A stretch of 64,000 bases of DNA from Geobacter sp. (GTDB taxonomy: Bacteria > Desulfobacterota > Desulfuromonadia > Geobacterales > Pseudopelobacteraceae). How positions within the stretch are numbered: the stretch's first letter is position 1; every line of letters begins with the position of its first letter. Positions 36,103-45,782 of this stretch are shown here, piece by piece. The position numbers and the translations under genes are program-made. The notes beneath the pieces are model-generated. The model did no database searches. It was given only the letters and a program-made list of their open reading frames with translations, and was not told the DNA's origin. The stretch is taken from contig WKKS01000004.1 in the NCBI GenBank assembly GCA_009684515.1, forward strand, positions 272,009 through 336,008, given 5' to 3'.

Positions 36103-37103
36103 GCGAAAAACCCTCTGGCGATATTATCCTATATCCGAGCGGCAACGGTGAGCCAACCATTGAGGTGCGCCTTGATGGTGACACAGTCTGGCTAAGCCAG
36201 GACCAGATGGCAGCCTTGTTTGGGAAAGCCAAATCGACCATTAACGAGCACATCAAAAATATTTTTGCTGAAGGTGAGCTGGTTGCGGAGCAGGTAGTGA
36301 GAAAATTCGGAATTTCCGAATTTTCTACCAAGCCAACCAATCTCTATAACCTGGATGTAATCATCTCAGTCGGTTACAGGGTGAAATCGCAGCAAGGCAC
36401 CCAATTCCGGATTTGGGCCACCGAGCGCCTACGGGAATACCTCGTCAAGGGTTTCACCATGGATGACGAGCGCTTGAAAAACCTGGGCGGCGGCCGTTAC
36501 TGGAAAGAGCTGCTTGAACGTATCCGCGACATCCGCTCCAGCGAAAAGGTGCTCTACCGGCAGGTGCTGGATCTCTACGCCACCAGCGTGGACTACAACC
36601 CCAAGAGCGAAGAAGCTGCGCTGTTCTTCAAGACCGTGCAGAATAAACTGCACTACGCCGCCCACGGTCAGACCGCCGCAGAGGTGATTGCCAACCGCGC
36701 CGACGCTGGCAAGCCTTTCATGGGGCTGCTGTCGTTTAGCGGTAGCAAACCCACCAAGGCGGAGATTATCATTGCCAAGAACTACCTCGACGAAAAAGAG
36801 CTCAAGCGGCTGAACACGCTGGTATCGGCGTATTTCGACGCCGCCGAGTTTCGCGCCCTGAACCATGAGCCCACCTATATGAAAGACTGGCTGGCGCATC
36901 TGGACCGGCTGATCGTGGCCATGGAGGCCAAAACACTTGAAGGTTCAGGCAGCGTCAGCCATCCGCAGGCCATCAAGAAAGCTGAAGCCGAATACACCAA
37001 ATACCGCGCGCAGCTTACGGTCGAACCGTCCGAGGTGGAAAAGGCTTATTTGGAAAATGTGAAATCCGTGCAGCGCAAGATTGAAGGAAAGAAGAAATCA
37101 TGA
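36099..37103 (+). CDS. RhuM-family protein in the type I RM operon
   Basis: 334 residues. The N-terminus has the RhuM pattern (IEVRLDGDTVWLSQDQMAAL then FGKAKSTINEHIKNIF, a putative winged/HTH-like domain) followed by a helical Fic/DOC-like C-terminal part (GKPFMGLLSFSGS). RhuM-like proteins were named from a Salmonella island and are commonly found in type I RM loci, with unclear function. Overlaps by 4 bp with both hsdM and hsdS, so it is co-translated with the core subunits. Confidence 0.85.
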   Translation: MSEKPSGDIILYPSGNGEPTIEVRLDGDTVWLSQDQMAALFGKAKSTINEHIKNIFAEGELVAEQVVRKFGISEFSTKPTNLYNLDVIISVGYRVKSQQGTQFRIWATERLREYLVKGFTMDDERLKNLGGGRYWKELLERIRDIRSSEKVLYRQVLDLYATSVDYNPKSEEAALFFKTVQNKLHYAAHGQTAAEVIANRADAGKPFMGLLSFSGSKPTKAEIIIAKNYLDEKELKRLNTLVSAYFDAAEFRALNHEPTYMKDWLAHLDRLIVAMEAKTLEGSGSVSHPQAIKKAEAEYTKYRAQLTVEPSEVEKAYLENVKSVQRKIEGKKKS

Positions 37104-38272
37104 GCCGGATTAATGAGTTGATTGCCGAGCTTTGCCCGGAGGGGGTGGAGTTCAAGGAGGTTGGCGAACTACTCGACTACGAACAGCCGGGCAAATATCT
37201 CGTGGAGTCGATTGCGTATGACAACAACCACGCGACGCCGGTACTCACAGCAGGTAAGACCTTCATCCTCGGTTACACAGACGAGACAGACGGGATCTAT
37301 CCGGCGTCTACCAATGAGCCTGTCATTATCTTCGACGACTTCACCACAGCATTTAAGTGGGTGGATTTTCCATTCAAGGCCAAGTCTTCTGCTATGAAGA
37401 TGCTCACACCAAAACCAGATGCTATCGAAAGTCTCAGGTACGCCTACTACGCGATGCAAACGATCACCTATGCACCTCAAGATCATGCTCGACAGTGGAT
37501 CGGAACGTACTCAAAATTTTGCATCCCCGTCCCGCCTCTCGAAGTGCAGCGCGAAATCGTGAAAGTGCTTGACACTTTCACTAAGTTGGAGGCGGAGCTG
37601 GAGGCGGAGCTGGAGGCGCGCCTGCGGCAGTACAAGTACTACCGCGACGCACTCCTCGCGTTCGAAGATCAGAATGTTCGCTGGGTCACGATGTCCGAAG
37701 TCGGTAAGTTCTTTCGTGGGCGGCGCTTCACCAAGGACGATTATGTATCTGACGGAATCGAATGCATTCACTATGGCGACATTTACACTCAGTATGATAC
37801 CGCCACCATGTCGACGGTTTCGCAGGTACGTTCGGACATGGCATCATCACTGCGCTTCGCCAAGCCGGGCGACCTTGTGATTGCCGGAGTCGGGGAGACG
37901 GTTGAAGATGTCGGCAAGGCTGTCGCATGGCTCGGCGATGGAAATGTGGCCATTCACGATGATTGTTTCGCATTCCGTCATTCGCTGAACCCGAAGTTCG
38001 TCTCCTATTATTTTCAGACTGCGGCCTTCCATGCGGAAAAAAACAAATTCGTGGCCCGAGCCAAGGTCAAGCGGCTTTCCGGCGATAGCATCGGCAAGCT
38101 CGCCATCCCCTTCCCGCCGCTCGATGAACAGGAGCGCATCGTCACTATCCTCGACAAGTTTGACGCACTGGTGAACGACATCTCCAACGGTCTGCCCGCC
38201 GAGATCAAGGCCCGCCGCCAGCAGTACGCGCACTACCGCGACCGTTTGCTCAGTTTCCGGGAGGCTGCATGA
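37100..38272 (+). CDS. hsdS: type I restriction-modification specificity (S) subunit
   Basis: 390 residues with two target-recognition domains, each ended by a helical spacer: IPVPPLEVQREIVKVLDTF (about 135-155) and IPFPPLDEQERIVTILDKF (about 335-355), both followed by coiled-coil stretches. The first spacer carries a short EAELEAELEA repeat. Each TRD reads one half of the bipartite DNA target. Starts by overlapping the RhuM-like gene (ATGA). Confidence 0.93.
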   Translation: MSRINELIAELCPEGVEFKEVGELLDYEQPGKYLVESIAYDNNHATPVLTAGKTFILGYTDETDGIYPASTNEPVIIFDDFTTAFKWVDFPFKAKSSAMKMLTPKPDAIESLRYAYYAMQTITYAPQDHARQWIGTYSKFCIPVPPLEVQREIVKVLDTFTKLEAELEAELEARLRQYKYYRDALLAFEDQNVRWVTMSEVGKFFRGRRFTKDDYVSDGIECIHYGDIYTQYDTATMSTVSQVRSDMASSLRFAKPGDLVIAGVGETVEDVGKAVAWLGDGNVAIHDDCFAFRHSLNPKFVSYYFQTAAFHAEKNKFVARAKVKRLSGDSIGKLAIPFPPLDEQERIVTILDKFDALVNDISNGLPAEIKARRQQYAHYRDRLLSFREAA

Positions 38273-38277
38273 ATTTC

Positions 38278-38302
38278 TCACACGAAGACACGAAGGCACG
38301 AA
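38278..38302 (+). repeat. TTCGTG-type repeat, arm A (inverted)
   Basis: 25-base repeat just after the hsdS stop. Its reverse complement matches arm B (38349-38373) with two mismatches, so A and B can form a hairpin. Confidence 0.8.
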
Positions 38303-38348
38303 AAAACCAAGAGAAGCATTTTTTTGTATTGCCTATTTTTTGCTTTTC

Positions 38349-38373
38349 TTCGTGGCTTCGTGCCTTCGTGTGA
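38349..38373 (+). repeat. TTCGTG-type repeat, arm B
   Basis: Inverted relative to arm A and direct relative to arm C (38772-38796), with one mismatch to C. Lies upstream of the GxxExxY gene. Confidence 0.8.
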
Positions 38374-38390
38374 AAAGAGAGAGGAAGACA

Positions 38391-38822
38391 ATGGACAAAG
38401 AAGAATTATCCCGGATTGTGGTTGATTGTGCATACCGGATGCATGTTGAGGTTGGGCCTGGGCTGCTCGAATCGGTGTATGAGGCTGTACTGGAAAAACT
38501 GCTTCGGGAAAAGGGGCTTAAGGTAACTCGGCAGCAGTCCATTCCGATTGAATTAATGGGATTACGCATCGACGAAGGATTCAGAGCCGATCTGATCGTG
38601 GAAGATCTTCTTCTTGTTGAACTGAAATCTGTTGAAAAACTGGCCCCTGTTCATTCCAAACAAGTTTTGACCTACCTTCGACTGCTGAATCTTCCGCTCG
38701 GGCTGCTGATTAATTTTGGTGCCGCCACCTTCAAAGAAGGCTGCCAGAGAATCGTCAATGGCAAACAGAACTTCGTGTCTTCGTGCCTTCGTGTGAACCA
38801 GAATCAAGAAGGTGTATTATGA
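38391..38822 (+). CDS. GxxExxY protein (PD-(D/E)XK nuclease-like)
   Basis: 143 residues from the ATG at 38391 (GAGGAAG upstream). The namesake motif GLLESVY is near residue 24, followed by a restriction-nuclease-like core GFRADLIVEDLLLVELKS with the D...ExK pattern. The last residues (about 124-135) are encoded by a TTCGTG-type repeat. The stop overlaps the hsdR start (ATGA), so translation is coupled. Function of this family is unknown; its place inside the RM operon is unusual. Confidence 0.82.
   Translation: MDKEELSRIVVDCAYRMHVEVGPGLLESVYEAVLEKLLREKGLKVTRQQSIPIELMGLRIDEGFRADLIVEDLLLVELKSVEKLAPVHSKQVLTYLRLLNLPLGLLINFGAATFKEGCQRIVNGKQNFVSSCLRVNQNQEGVL
38772..38796 (+). repeat. TTCGTG-type repeat, arm C
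   Basis: Inside the 3' end of the GxxExxY gene; one mismatch to arm B, direct orientation. Together with arm A it brackets the cassette. Confidence 0.8.
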
Positions 38823-41800
38823 GCGAAGACCTCACGCCGTACCGCATCGAACCAATTGCGCTTTCAAACGAAAGCACGGTCGTCGCCGAATTCCTCCCTG
38901 ACAGGGTCCGGGAGACGGCCTACCAGTCCGAGGCCGAGCTGGAAAAAGCTTTCATCAAGCAATTGCAGCTGCAGGCCTATGAATACCTGCCGATCACCTC
39001 GGAGGCCGATCTAACCACCAATCTGCGCCGTCTGCTGGAGCGGCTCAACAAGATCGCTTTTTCCGACGCCGAATGGGATCGTTTTTTCACCACCTGCATT
39101 GCCGGCGCCAATGACGGCATTGTGGAAAAGACCACGCGCATCCAGGAAGATCATATTCAGGTGCTCAAGCGCGACGATGGCACTGTCAAGAACATCTACC
39201 TGATCGACAAGCAGCATATCCACAACAACAGCCTGCAGGTCATCAACCAGTACGAGGTGGAGGGTGCTCGGGCCAACCGCTACGACGTGACGGTGCTGGT
39301 CAACGGCCTGCCGATGGTGCATGTGGAGTTGAAACGCCGGGGCGTGGACATTCGTGAGGCATTTAACCAGATCAACCGCTACCAGCGCGACAGTTTCTGG
39401 GCGGGCTCCGGTCTCTTCGAGTACGTGCAGCTGTTCGTGATCAGCAACGGCACGCTGACCAAGTACTACAGTAATACAGTGCGCGACGGCCATCTGGCCG
39501 AACAGCGGAGCAAACGCTCGCGACAGAAGACCTCCAACAGCTTTTCCTTTACCAGTTGGTGGGCCGACGCAAAGAATCAGCCCATCACGGAGCTGACCGG
39601 CTTCGCCAAGACCTTTTTCGCCAAGCATACGCTGCTGAACATCCTGACCCGCTACTGCGTGTTCGACGTGGACCGCAAGCTTCTGGTGATGCGGCCCTAT
39701 CAAATCGTGGCGGCTGAACAGATTCTGCAACGCATCGCGACCAGCACCAACCACCGGAAACTGGGCTCCACCGCTGCGGGCGGTTACATCTGGCACACCA
39801 CTGGCTCGGGAAAAACGCTGACCAGTTTTAAGGCGGCGCAGCTGGCGAGGGGGCTGCCGGAGATCGACATGGTGCTGTTCGTGGTGGATCGTAAGGATCT
39901 GGACTACCAGACCATGAAGGAGTATGAGCGCTTTGAGAAAGGGGCGGCCAACTCCAATACCTCGACAGCGGTGCTGCAACGGCAGCTGGAAGACCCGAAC
40001 GCGCGCATTATCATCACTACCATCCAGAAGCTTTCCCGCTTCGTTGTCAAGAACAAGAGGCATTCGGTGTATGACCAGCATGTGGTGGTGATTTTCGATG
40101 AATGCCATCGCAGCCAGTTCGGCGACATGCATGCCGAAATCACCCGGGTCTTCAAGCGCTACCACCTGTTCGGTTTCACCGGCACGCCGATTTTCGCCGA
40201 AAACGCTGGCACTACGGGTAATCCGCTAAGGCGCACCACTGAGCAGGCCTTTGGCGATAAGCTGCACACCTACACAATTGTTGATGCCATCAACGACAAG
40301 AACGTGCTACCATTCCGCATCGACTACATCAACACGATCAAGGCATCGTCAAGCATCAAGGACAAAAAGGTGTCTGCCATTGATACGGAGCGGGCGCTAC
40401 TGGCCTCAGAGCGCATCACGCAGGTTGTGAACTATATCCGCGAGCACTTCGACCAGAAAACCAAACGAAATGCCAGCTACAGCCATGATGGCAAGCGTCT
40501 GATCGGGTTCAACTCGCTGTTCGCCACGGCCTCTATCGACGCTGCCAAACGCTACTACGCCACGTTCGCCGAGCAGGAAAAAGAACTGCCGCACGCGCGA
40601 CGTCTCAAGGTGGGCCTGATCTACAGCTTTGCCGCCAACGAGGAAGAAACCGATGGCCTGCTGAGCGAGGAGGAGTTCGAACTAGAGGGGCTGGATCAAA
40701 GCTCGCGCGACTTTCTGGACGCCGCAATCAAAGACTACAACGCCCTGTTCGGCACGAGCTTCGACACCTCGGCAGACAAGTTTCAGAACTACTACAAGGA
40801 CTTGTCTCAGCGCCTGAAGAAACGTGAGCTGGATTTGGTGATCGTGGTCAATATGTTCCTGACCGGCTTCGATGCCACCACGCTCAACACCCTCTGGGCA
40901 GACAAGAACCTGCGTGCCCACGGGCTGATTCAGGCCTATTCGCGCACCAACCGCATCCTCAATTCGGTCAAGACCTACGGCAACATCATTTCCTTCCGTG
41001 ATCTCGAACAGGAAACCAACGACGCCCTGGCCCTCTTTGGTAACAAGGATGCCAAGGGCATTGTCCTGCTGAAGCCTTACGCCGAGTACTACAAGGAGTA
41101 TCAGAAGCGGATCGAAGAGTTGGCAGAGAAGTTTCCGCTCGGCCAGGCCATCGTCGGCGAAGCGGCGCAGAAGGCGTTTATCAAGCTCTTTGGCTCGATT
41201 TTGCGGCTGAAAAACATTCTCACGGCATTCGACGATTTCGCAGGCAACGAAATCCTGAGCGAACGGGATTTCCAGGATTACCAGAGCCTGTATCTCAACC
41301 TGTACGCCGAATTCCGTAGTGTATCGGAGGCGGAGAAGGAGTCGATCAACGATGACGTGGTGTTCGAGATCGAGTTGATCAAGCAGGTCGAAATCAACGT
41401 TGATTACATCCTGATGCTGGTCGAGAAGTACCTGAAGAAGAAAGGTTCGGGTGAAGACAAGGAGATCCGGGCCGCCATCGATCGTGCGATCAATGCCAGC
41501 CCAAGCTTGCGCAACAAGAAAGACCTCATCGAGCAGTTTGTGGATTCCGTCTCCACAAAAGCCAAGGTCGATGCGGAATGGGTCACCTTCATTGCCGCCA
41601 AAAAGGCTGAGGAGCTTGACCGGATCATCGTGGATGAAGGGCTCAATGCCGACGAGACCAAGGCCTTTGTTGACTATGCGTTCCGGGACGGAGCGATCCC
41701 GGCCGCCGGTACGGCAATCACCAAAATTCTTCCGCCGGTTTCAAGGTTCAACAAAAGCAACGGCCATGGTGTGAAAAAGCAAACGGTGCTGGACAAGTTG

Positions 41801-41836
41801 GGAGCGTTCTTCGAGCGTTTCTTCGGCTTGATCTAA
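38819..41836 (+). CDS. hsdR: type I restriction endonuclease (R) subunit
   Basis: 1005 residues from ATG 38819. The N-terminal nuclease has the PD-(D/E)XK pattern ending in MVHVELKRRG near residue 180, then a superfamily 2 translocase with Walker A TTGSGKTLTSF, DECH box FDECHRSQFG, and helicase motifs III-VI (GFTGTPIF, MFLTGFDATTLNTL, QAYSRTNRI). The C-terminal helical region binds HsdM. Translocates DNA and cuts unmodified DNA at a distance. Intact by eye. Confidence 0.94.
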   Translation: MSEDLTPYRIEPIALSNESTVVAEFLPDRVRETAYQSEAELEKAFIKQLQLQAYEYLPITSEADLTTNLRRLLERLNKIAFSDAEWDRFFTTCIAGANDGIVEKTTRIQEDHIQVLKRDDGTVKNIYLIDKQHIHNNSLQVINQYEVEGARANRYDVTVLVNGLPMVHVELKRRGVDIREAFNQINRYQRDSFWAGSGLFEYVQLFVISNGTLTKYYSNTVRDGHLAEQRSKRSRQKTSNSFSFTSWWADAKNQPITELTGFAKTFFAKHTLLNILTRYCVFDVDRKLLVMRPYQIVAAEQILQRIATSTNHRKLGSTAAGGYIWHTTGSGKTLTSFKAAQLARGLPEIDMVLFVVDRKDLDYQTMKEYERFEKGAANSNTSTAVLQRQLEDPNARIIITTIQKLSRFVVKNKRHSVYDQHVVVIFDECHRSQFGDMHAEITRVFKRYHLFGFTGTPIFAENAGTTGNPLRRTTEQAFGDKLHTYTIVDAINDKNVLPFRIDYINTIKASSSIKDKKVSAIDTERALLASERITQVVNYIREHFDQKTKRNASYSHDGKRLIGFNSLFATASIDAAKRYYATFAEQEKELPHARRLKVGLIYSFAANEEETDGLLSEEEFELEGLDQSSRDFLDAAIKDYNALFGTSFDTSADKFQNYYKDLSQRLKKRELDLVIVVNMFLTGFDATTLNTLWADKNLRAHGLIQAYSRTNRILNSVKTYGNIISFRDLEQETNDALALFGNKDAKGIVLLKPYAEYYKEYQKRIEELAEKFPLGQAIVGEAAQKAFIKLFGSILRLKNILTAFDDFAGNEILSERDFQDYQSLYLNLYAEFRSVSEAEKESINDDVVFEIELIKQVEINVDYILMLVEKYLKKKGSGEDKEIRAAIDRAINASPSLRNKKDLIEQFVDSVSTKAKVDAEWVTFIAAKKAEELDRIIVDEGLNADETKAFVDYAFRDGAIPAAGTAITKILPPVSRFNKSNGHGVKKQTVLDKLGAFFERFFGLI

Positions 41837-41956
41837 GGAGACAACAATTATCCGGAATGTGCTCCGCGTGCTGGTTTGACGATGAAAACCTGTCGACATT
41901 TCAAGCAAAACTCCTTGTCGTATGTGATGCGTCACAGCCATCAATAACGGGCAACA

Positions 41957-41997
41957 CAAAGACCTCCGAAGTTCAAAACTTCGGAGGTCTTTGTTTG
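41957..41997. terminator. bidirectional intrinsic terminator after hsdR
   Basis: Seventeen-base stem (41957-41973 with 41977-41993) flanked by A-rich and T-rich runs, between convergent hsdR and the DEAD-box helicase. Confidence 0.9.
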
Positions 41998-42016
41998 CAC
42001 TGAATATGATGAGTAT

Positions 42017-43357
42017 TTATACCTGTGGACGTCTTGAGCGGTATTCAATGACCGGCTCGTGACGCGGTGAGTTGCGTGAAGCGCCGGCCGGCTTGGCTGA
42101 TTTTTCCCAAGGCTTGCCATTGCTGCTCTTGCCCGGTGCGCCAGGTTTACCGAAACGACCGCCGGTTGGCACGCCGCCTTTTCTTGGACCGCCGCTGCGA
42201 CCAGCTGGCTTGCGCAGTGTGGTTTTTGGCTCAAGCCCTTCAATCATCTGCTCCGGCAGTTTTTTGCCGATGAAGCGCTCGATCCGCTCCAGATAGTTGC
42301 GCTCCGATGCGGATGCAAATGAGATCGCAATACCGGTGGCACCAGCACGGCCGGTGCGGCCGATACGGTGGACATAATCTTCGGCAAAGCGTGGCAGGTC
42401 GAAGTTGATAACGTGGCTGACGCCGTTGACATCCAGTCCGCGGGCGGCTACGTCGGTGGCCACCAGCAGGCGGATGGATCCGCGACGCATGCGCTCGATG
42501 GTCTTGTTGCGAGCCATCTGGGTCATATCGCCATGCAGGGAGGCAGCCGGAAAGCCGTTGCGGGAGAGTTCGCGTGACAACTCGTCGGCATCGCGCTTGG
42601 TGGCGGAAAAGATGATGGCGCGGGTCAGTTCGACGTCTCTGACCAAGTGGTCAAGCAGTTCTTTTTTGTGGTTGAGGTTGTCGGTTACATGCAGACGCTG
42701 CTCGATCAGGGCGTGGGAATCGGTCCGCACGGCCAGTTCGACACGCTTTGGCTCACGCAGCATGTTTTCGGCCAGACGGGCGATAGCGCCGTCCAGGGTG
42801 GCTGTAAACATGACGGTCTGGCGATCTTTGGGGGCGCTGGAAACAATTTTGTTGATATCTTCGCTGAAACCCATGTCTAGCATGCGGTCAGCTTCGTCAA
42901 GAACAAGCATTTCCAGACGGTCAAGGCGGATACTGCCACGCTCGAGGTGATCCACCAGTCGGCCGGGTGTAGCCACGATGATGTCTACCGGTGCGGAAAG
43001 CAGCCGCAGTTGCTCACGATAAGGCATGCCGCCTAAAATTGAACCGCAGCGGGGACGGATACCGCGACCGTAGCCACGGGCGGATTCCATAACCTGGCCG
43101 GCCAGTTCGCGGGTCGGGGCAAGCACCAGGATACGGGGGCCTTTGCCTGGAAGTGCCGATTTTACAGTCAGGCGCTCCAGGGCAGGCAGTACGAAAGCGG
43201 CGGTTTTGCCGGTGCCGGTCTGGGCAGTGGCGATTACATCGTGTCCAGCCATAACCAGCGGGATTGATTGTTCTTGAATGGGGGTTGGGGTTGTGTAGCC
43301 GCAGGCGTTGATCGCCGAGAGGATGGCCGGATTAAGGCCCAGTTCTGCAAATGTCAT
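42017..43357 (-). CDS. DEAD-box ATP-dependent RNA helicase (RhlE-like)
   Basis: 446 residues from the ATG at 43357 (GGAA 6 nt upstream); an upstream extension of 88 codons has no ribosome site. Q motif GYTTPTPIQEQSIP, Walker A AQTGTGKT, DEAD box VLDEADRMLDMGF, SAT-type FTATLDG, and HRIGRTGRAG. The basic Gly/Pro/Arg tail (about 370-446) is typical of RhlE relatives. Unwinds RNA duplexes, ribosome assembly or decay. Confidence 0.92.
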   Translation of the reverse strand: MTFAELGLNPAILSAINACGYTTPTPIQEQSIPLVMAGHDVIATAQTGTGKTAAFVLPALERLTVKSALPGKGPRILVLAPTRELAGQVMESARGYGRGIRPRCGSILGGMPYREQLRLLSAPVDIIVATPGRLVDHLERGSIRLDRLEMLVLDEADRMLDMGFSEDINKIVSSAPKDRQTVMFTATLDGAIARLAENMLREPKRVELAVRTDSHALIEQRLHVTDNLNHKKELLDHLVRDVELTRAIIFSATKRDADELSRELSRNGFPAASLHGDMTQMARNKTIERMRRGSIRLLVATDVAARGLDVNGVSHVINFDLPRFAEDYVHRIGRTGRAGATGIAISFASASERNYLERIERFIGKKLPEQMIEGLEPKTTLRKPAGRSGGPRKGGVPTGGRFGKPGAPGKSSNGKPWEKSAKPAGASRNSPRHEPVIEYRSRRPQV

Positions 43358-43787
43358 TGTTATTCCTTTTCTGGGAGCGGTGTAAAGAGACAAGCGCACA
43401 CGGACCGAGGAATCAAACAGATGATTCCAGGAAAGGATAACAGTAACGTGCGGGCAGACAATGAACCTTCGCCTGCCATACGATCTGCTGGTTTCAATAA
43501 AAGGATTGAATATGCAGGGGGGCAGAATGCGATGATTAAAAGAGAAGCAGCGGACACCATACCGCTCCTTCATTTGTGTACAGCAATTGATAACTATAGA
43601 GATGTTGCTGCTGCAATGCAAGCATTAATTTCAGATTGCCGGAAAGAATCGCGTATACAGAGTGACTCGGCACTTGTCTAACCGCTCTGCGTCATGCTAA
43701 CGTGTTTTCAGATGTTGATTCATAATTCGCCCACACTTCGATGGTGAAAGCAGAGTCGGCCACCCACCTGCAATGAAGGAGCAGCCC
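43358..43787. other. intergenic region upstream of the DEAD helicase
   Basis: About 430 bases between divergent genes. A plus-strand frame (43422-43681) begins without ribosome site and has no recognisable domain. The leader of a DEAD-box gene is often long and cold-regulated; I see no specific structure. Confidence 0.4.
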
Positions 43788-44885
43788 GTGACAAAACAGT
43801 TTGTCAGCAACATAAAAGATCGCGATCCGGTCAACTCCGTTTTCCTGGTTAAGGACAAAATCATGGCCATGGCCAAAAACGGAAAACCGTACATGAACCT
43901 GCGCCTGATGGACAAAAGCGGAGATATCGAAGCCAAACTCTGGGACAACGTCGAGCTGTTGGACAAGCAGTTCGACAAGGATGATTTCGTCAACGTCAGA
44001 GGCAAGGCCTCCGTCTACATGAACAAAATGCAGGTGGTAATTGCCGAGATCGGCAGGCTGGCGGAAGAGGAAGTTTCCCTGTCCGATTTTCTGCCGGTAT
44101 CGCCCCGCTGCATTGACGAGATGCGCCAGGAACTCGCCGATGTGGTTGCCGCCCTTGTCAATCCGCACCTGCGCGGACTGATGCAGGCTTTTTTGTCCGA
44201 CGAGCCGTTCATGAAGCAATACTGCGCCGCTCCGGCCGCCAAGGGGATGCACCACGTTTATCTGGGCGGACTGCTGGAACATTCTCTGGCGCTGGTCAAG
44301 CTGGTCAAGGTCATCACTCCGCTTTACCAGGGGATCAATGCGGATCTGCTGACGACCGGCGCACTGCTGCACGATGTCGGCAAAATCCACGAAATGAGCT
44401 TTGAGAGGGCGATTGATTACACCGACATCGGCAAACTTCTGGGACATATCACCATTGGAGTGGAGCTGGTCGAGGAAAAGATTCGCCAGGTGGATGGTTT
44501 CCCGAAGGAGCTGGGTATGCTGTTGAAACATATGCTTCTGTCGCACCACGGCCAGTACGAATACGGTTCCCCCAAGCGCCCGAAGACCGTTGAGGCGACT
44601 GTTTTGAACTATCTGGACGACATGGATTCCAAGATCAACGGCATCCAGACCCATATTGCCAAGGAAAGCGCCTCAACTTCGCGCTGGAGCGCCCATCACC
44701 GGCTTTATGACCGTTATTATTTTAAATGTAACGGAATGGGTGAAGATCAGGAAATCGACTGTTTGCAGGATGAAACCTGTCAACCACACTATGAGGAGGC
44801 CGTTTCAACCCCGGCGCCCAAAGCGGAGCGGCAATCCTTCAGCAATCAGCCGCTGAAGGGGCTGGAAAATCTGAAGCTGTTTTAG
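43788..44885 (+). CDS. OB-fold/HD-domain 3'-5' exoribonuclease, YhaM-like
   Basis: 365 residues from the GTG at 43788, preferred because AAGGAG precedes it by 6 nt; an ATG at 43773 lacks a ribosome site. N-terminal OB fold (about 15-95: VNSVFLVKDKIMAMAKNGKPYM) then HD phosphohydrolase core with HHVYLGGLLEHSLALVKLV and LLHDVGKIHEMS, and metal ligands HHGQYEYGSP. Matches YhaM/CBF1-type exoribonucleases. Family firm; the substrate is inferred. Confidence 0.88.
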   Translation: MTKQFVSNIKDRDPVNSVFLVKDKIMAMAKNGKPYMNLRLMDKSGDIEAKLWDNVELLDKQFDKDDFVNVRGKASVYMNKMQVVIAEIGRLAEEEVSLSDFLPVSPRCIDEMRQELADVVAALVNPHLRGLMQAFLSDEPFMKQYCAAPAAKGMHHVYLGGLLEHSLALVKLVKVITPLYQGINADLLTTGALLHDVGKIHEMSFERAIDYTDIGKLLGHITIGVELVEEKIRQVDGFPKELGMLLKHMLLSHHGQYEYGSPKRPKTVEATVLNYLDDMDSKINGIQTHIAKESASTSRWSAHHRLYDRYYFKCNGMGEDQEIDCLQDETCQPHYEEAVSTPAPKAERQSFSNQPLKGLENLKLF

Positions 44886-44901
44886 CAGTTCCGTTACAGT
44901 G

Positions 44902-45756
44902 CTAACCAACCAACCCCCGCAGCAGCGCCAGATTGACAAGGTCCATATCCTCGCCGTCACCCTTGGGGGTTTCCAGGATTTTTGGAATGTTGGTGAAACG
45001 GGGATCATTGAGTATGAAGCGGAACGGATTAAGTCCCAGCGCCCCCTGCCCGATATGCTCGTGGCGGTCAACCCGCGAGCCGAGTCCTTTTTTTGAATCA
45101 TTGAAGTGGAAACATTGCAGCCGTTCCAGGCCGATCAGTTTCTCAAACTGCTCCATTGTATCACGGTAACCCGCTTCTGTTGCTGTATCGTAGCCAGCCG
45201 CAAAGGTATGGCAGGTATCGAAGCAGACCGCAAATTTATCCGGAAAACGCGAATTATTGATGATCGCAGCCAGCTCCTCAAAAGTCCTCCCCAGATTGCT
45301 CCCCTGTCCGGCGGTCGTTTCGATCAAAACCTTCCCCTCGAATTGCGGCACCTCATCAAACAGCTGGTCAAAAGCAGTGACAACCCGCTCCAGGCCGACC
45401 TGCGGAGAGTCAGTCAGGTGCGATCCGGGATGCATGACAACCTTGCCGATCCCGAGGCGGGCGCAGGTTTCCAGCTCGTCCCGAAAGGCGGCCAGACTTT
45501 TGTCGCGTGTGTCGCCCGGCGGTGCGGCCAGGTTGATCAGGTAGATGTCGTGGGATATGACTTCATGCAGCCCCGATGCGGCAAATTTTTGCCGAAACAG
45601 GGCGGCATCGGCTTCGCTGACCGGTTTCCCCTTCCACTGGTTGGAGTTGCGGGTAAAAATCTGCATTACCCCGCAACCGGCGGTAACGGCCCGGTCAATA
45701 GCCAGATGCAGGCCGCCGGAAATTGACATATGCGCGCCAAGATAATCGTTGCTCAT
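44902..45756 (-). CDS. nfo: deoxyribonuclease IV / AP endonuclease
   Basis: 284 residues, ATG after GAGGGGATCC. TIM-barrel metal-ligand motifs of endonuclease IV: GAHMSISGGL, HPGSHL, IETTAGQGSNLG, CFDTCHTFAAGYD, HFNDSKKGLGSRVDRHEHIG. Nicks DNA 5' of abasic sites using three zinc ions. Convergent to the YhaM-like gene with 16 bp between the stops. Confidence 0.95.
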   Translation of the reverse strand: MSNDYLGAHMSISGGLHLAIDRAVTAGCGVMQIFTRNSNQWKGKPVSEADAALFRQKFAASGLHEVISHDIYLINLAAPPGDTRDKSLAAFRDELETCARLGIGKVVMHPGSHLTDSPQVGLERVVTAFDQLFDEVPQFEGKVLIETTAGQGSNLGRTFEELAAIINNSRFPDKFAVCFDTCHTFAAGYDTATEAGYRDTMEQFEKLIGLERLQCFHFNDSKKGLGSRVDRHEHIGQGALGLNPFRFILNDPRFTNIPKILETPKGDGEDMDLVNLALLRGLVG

Positions 45757-45782
45757 TGGATCCCCTCGTTTTTCCCTGGTTC

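Noticed and set aside
39011..40165. Minus-strand 384-codon frame in hsdR
   Set aside because: Antisense shadow; hsdR carries complete helicase motifs here.
43268..43681. 137-codon plus-strand frame near the DEAD helicase
   Set aside because: Starts inside the helicase gene, no ribosome site, no similarity I recognise.
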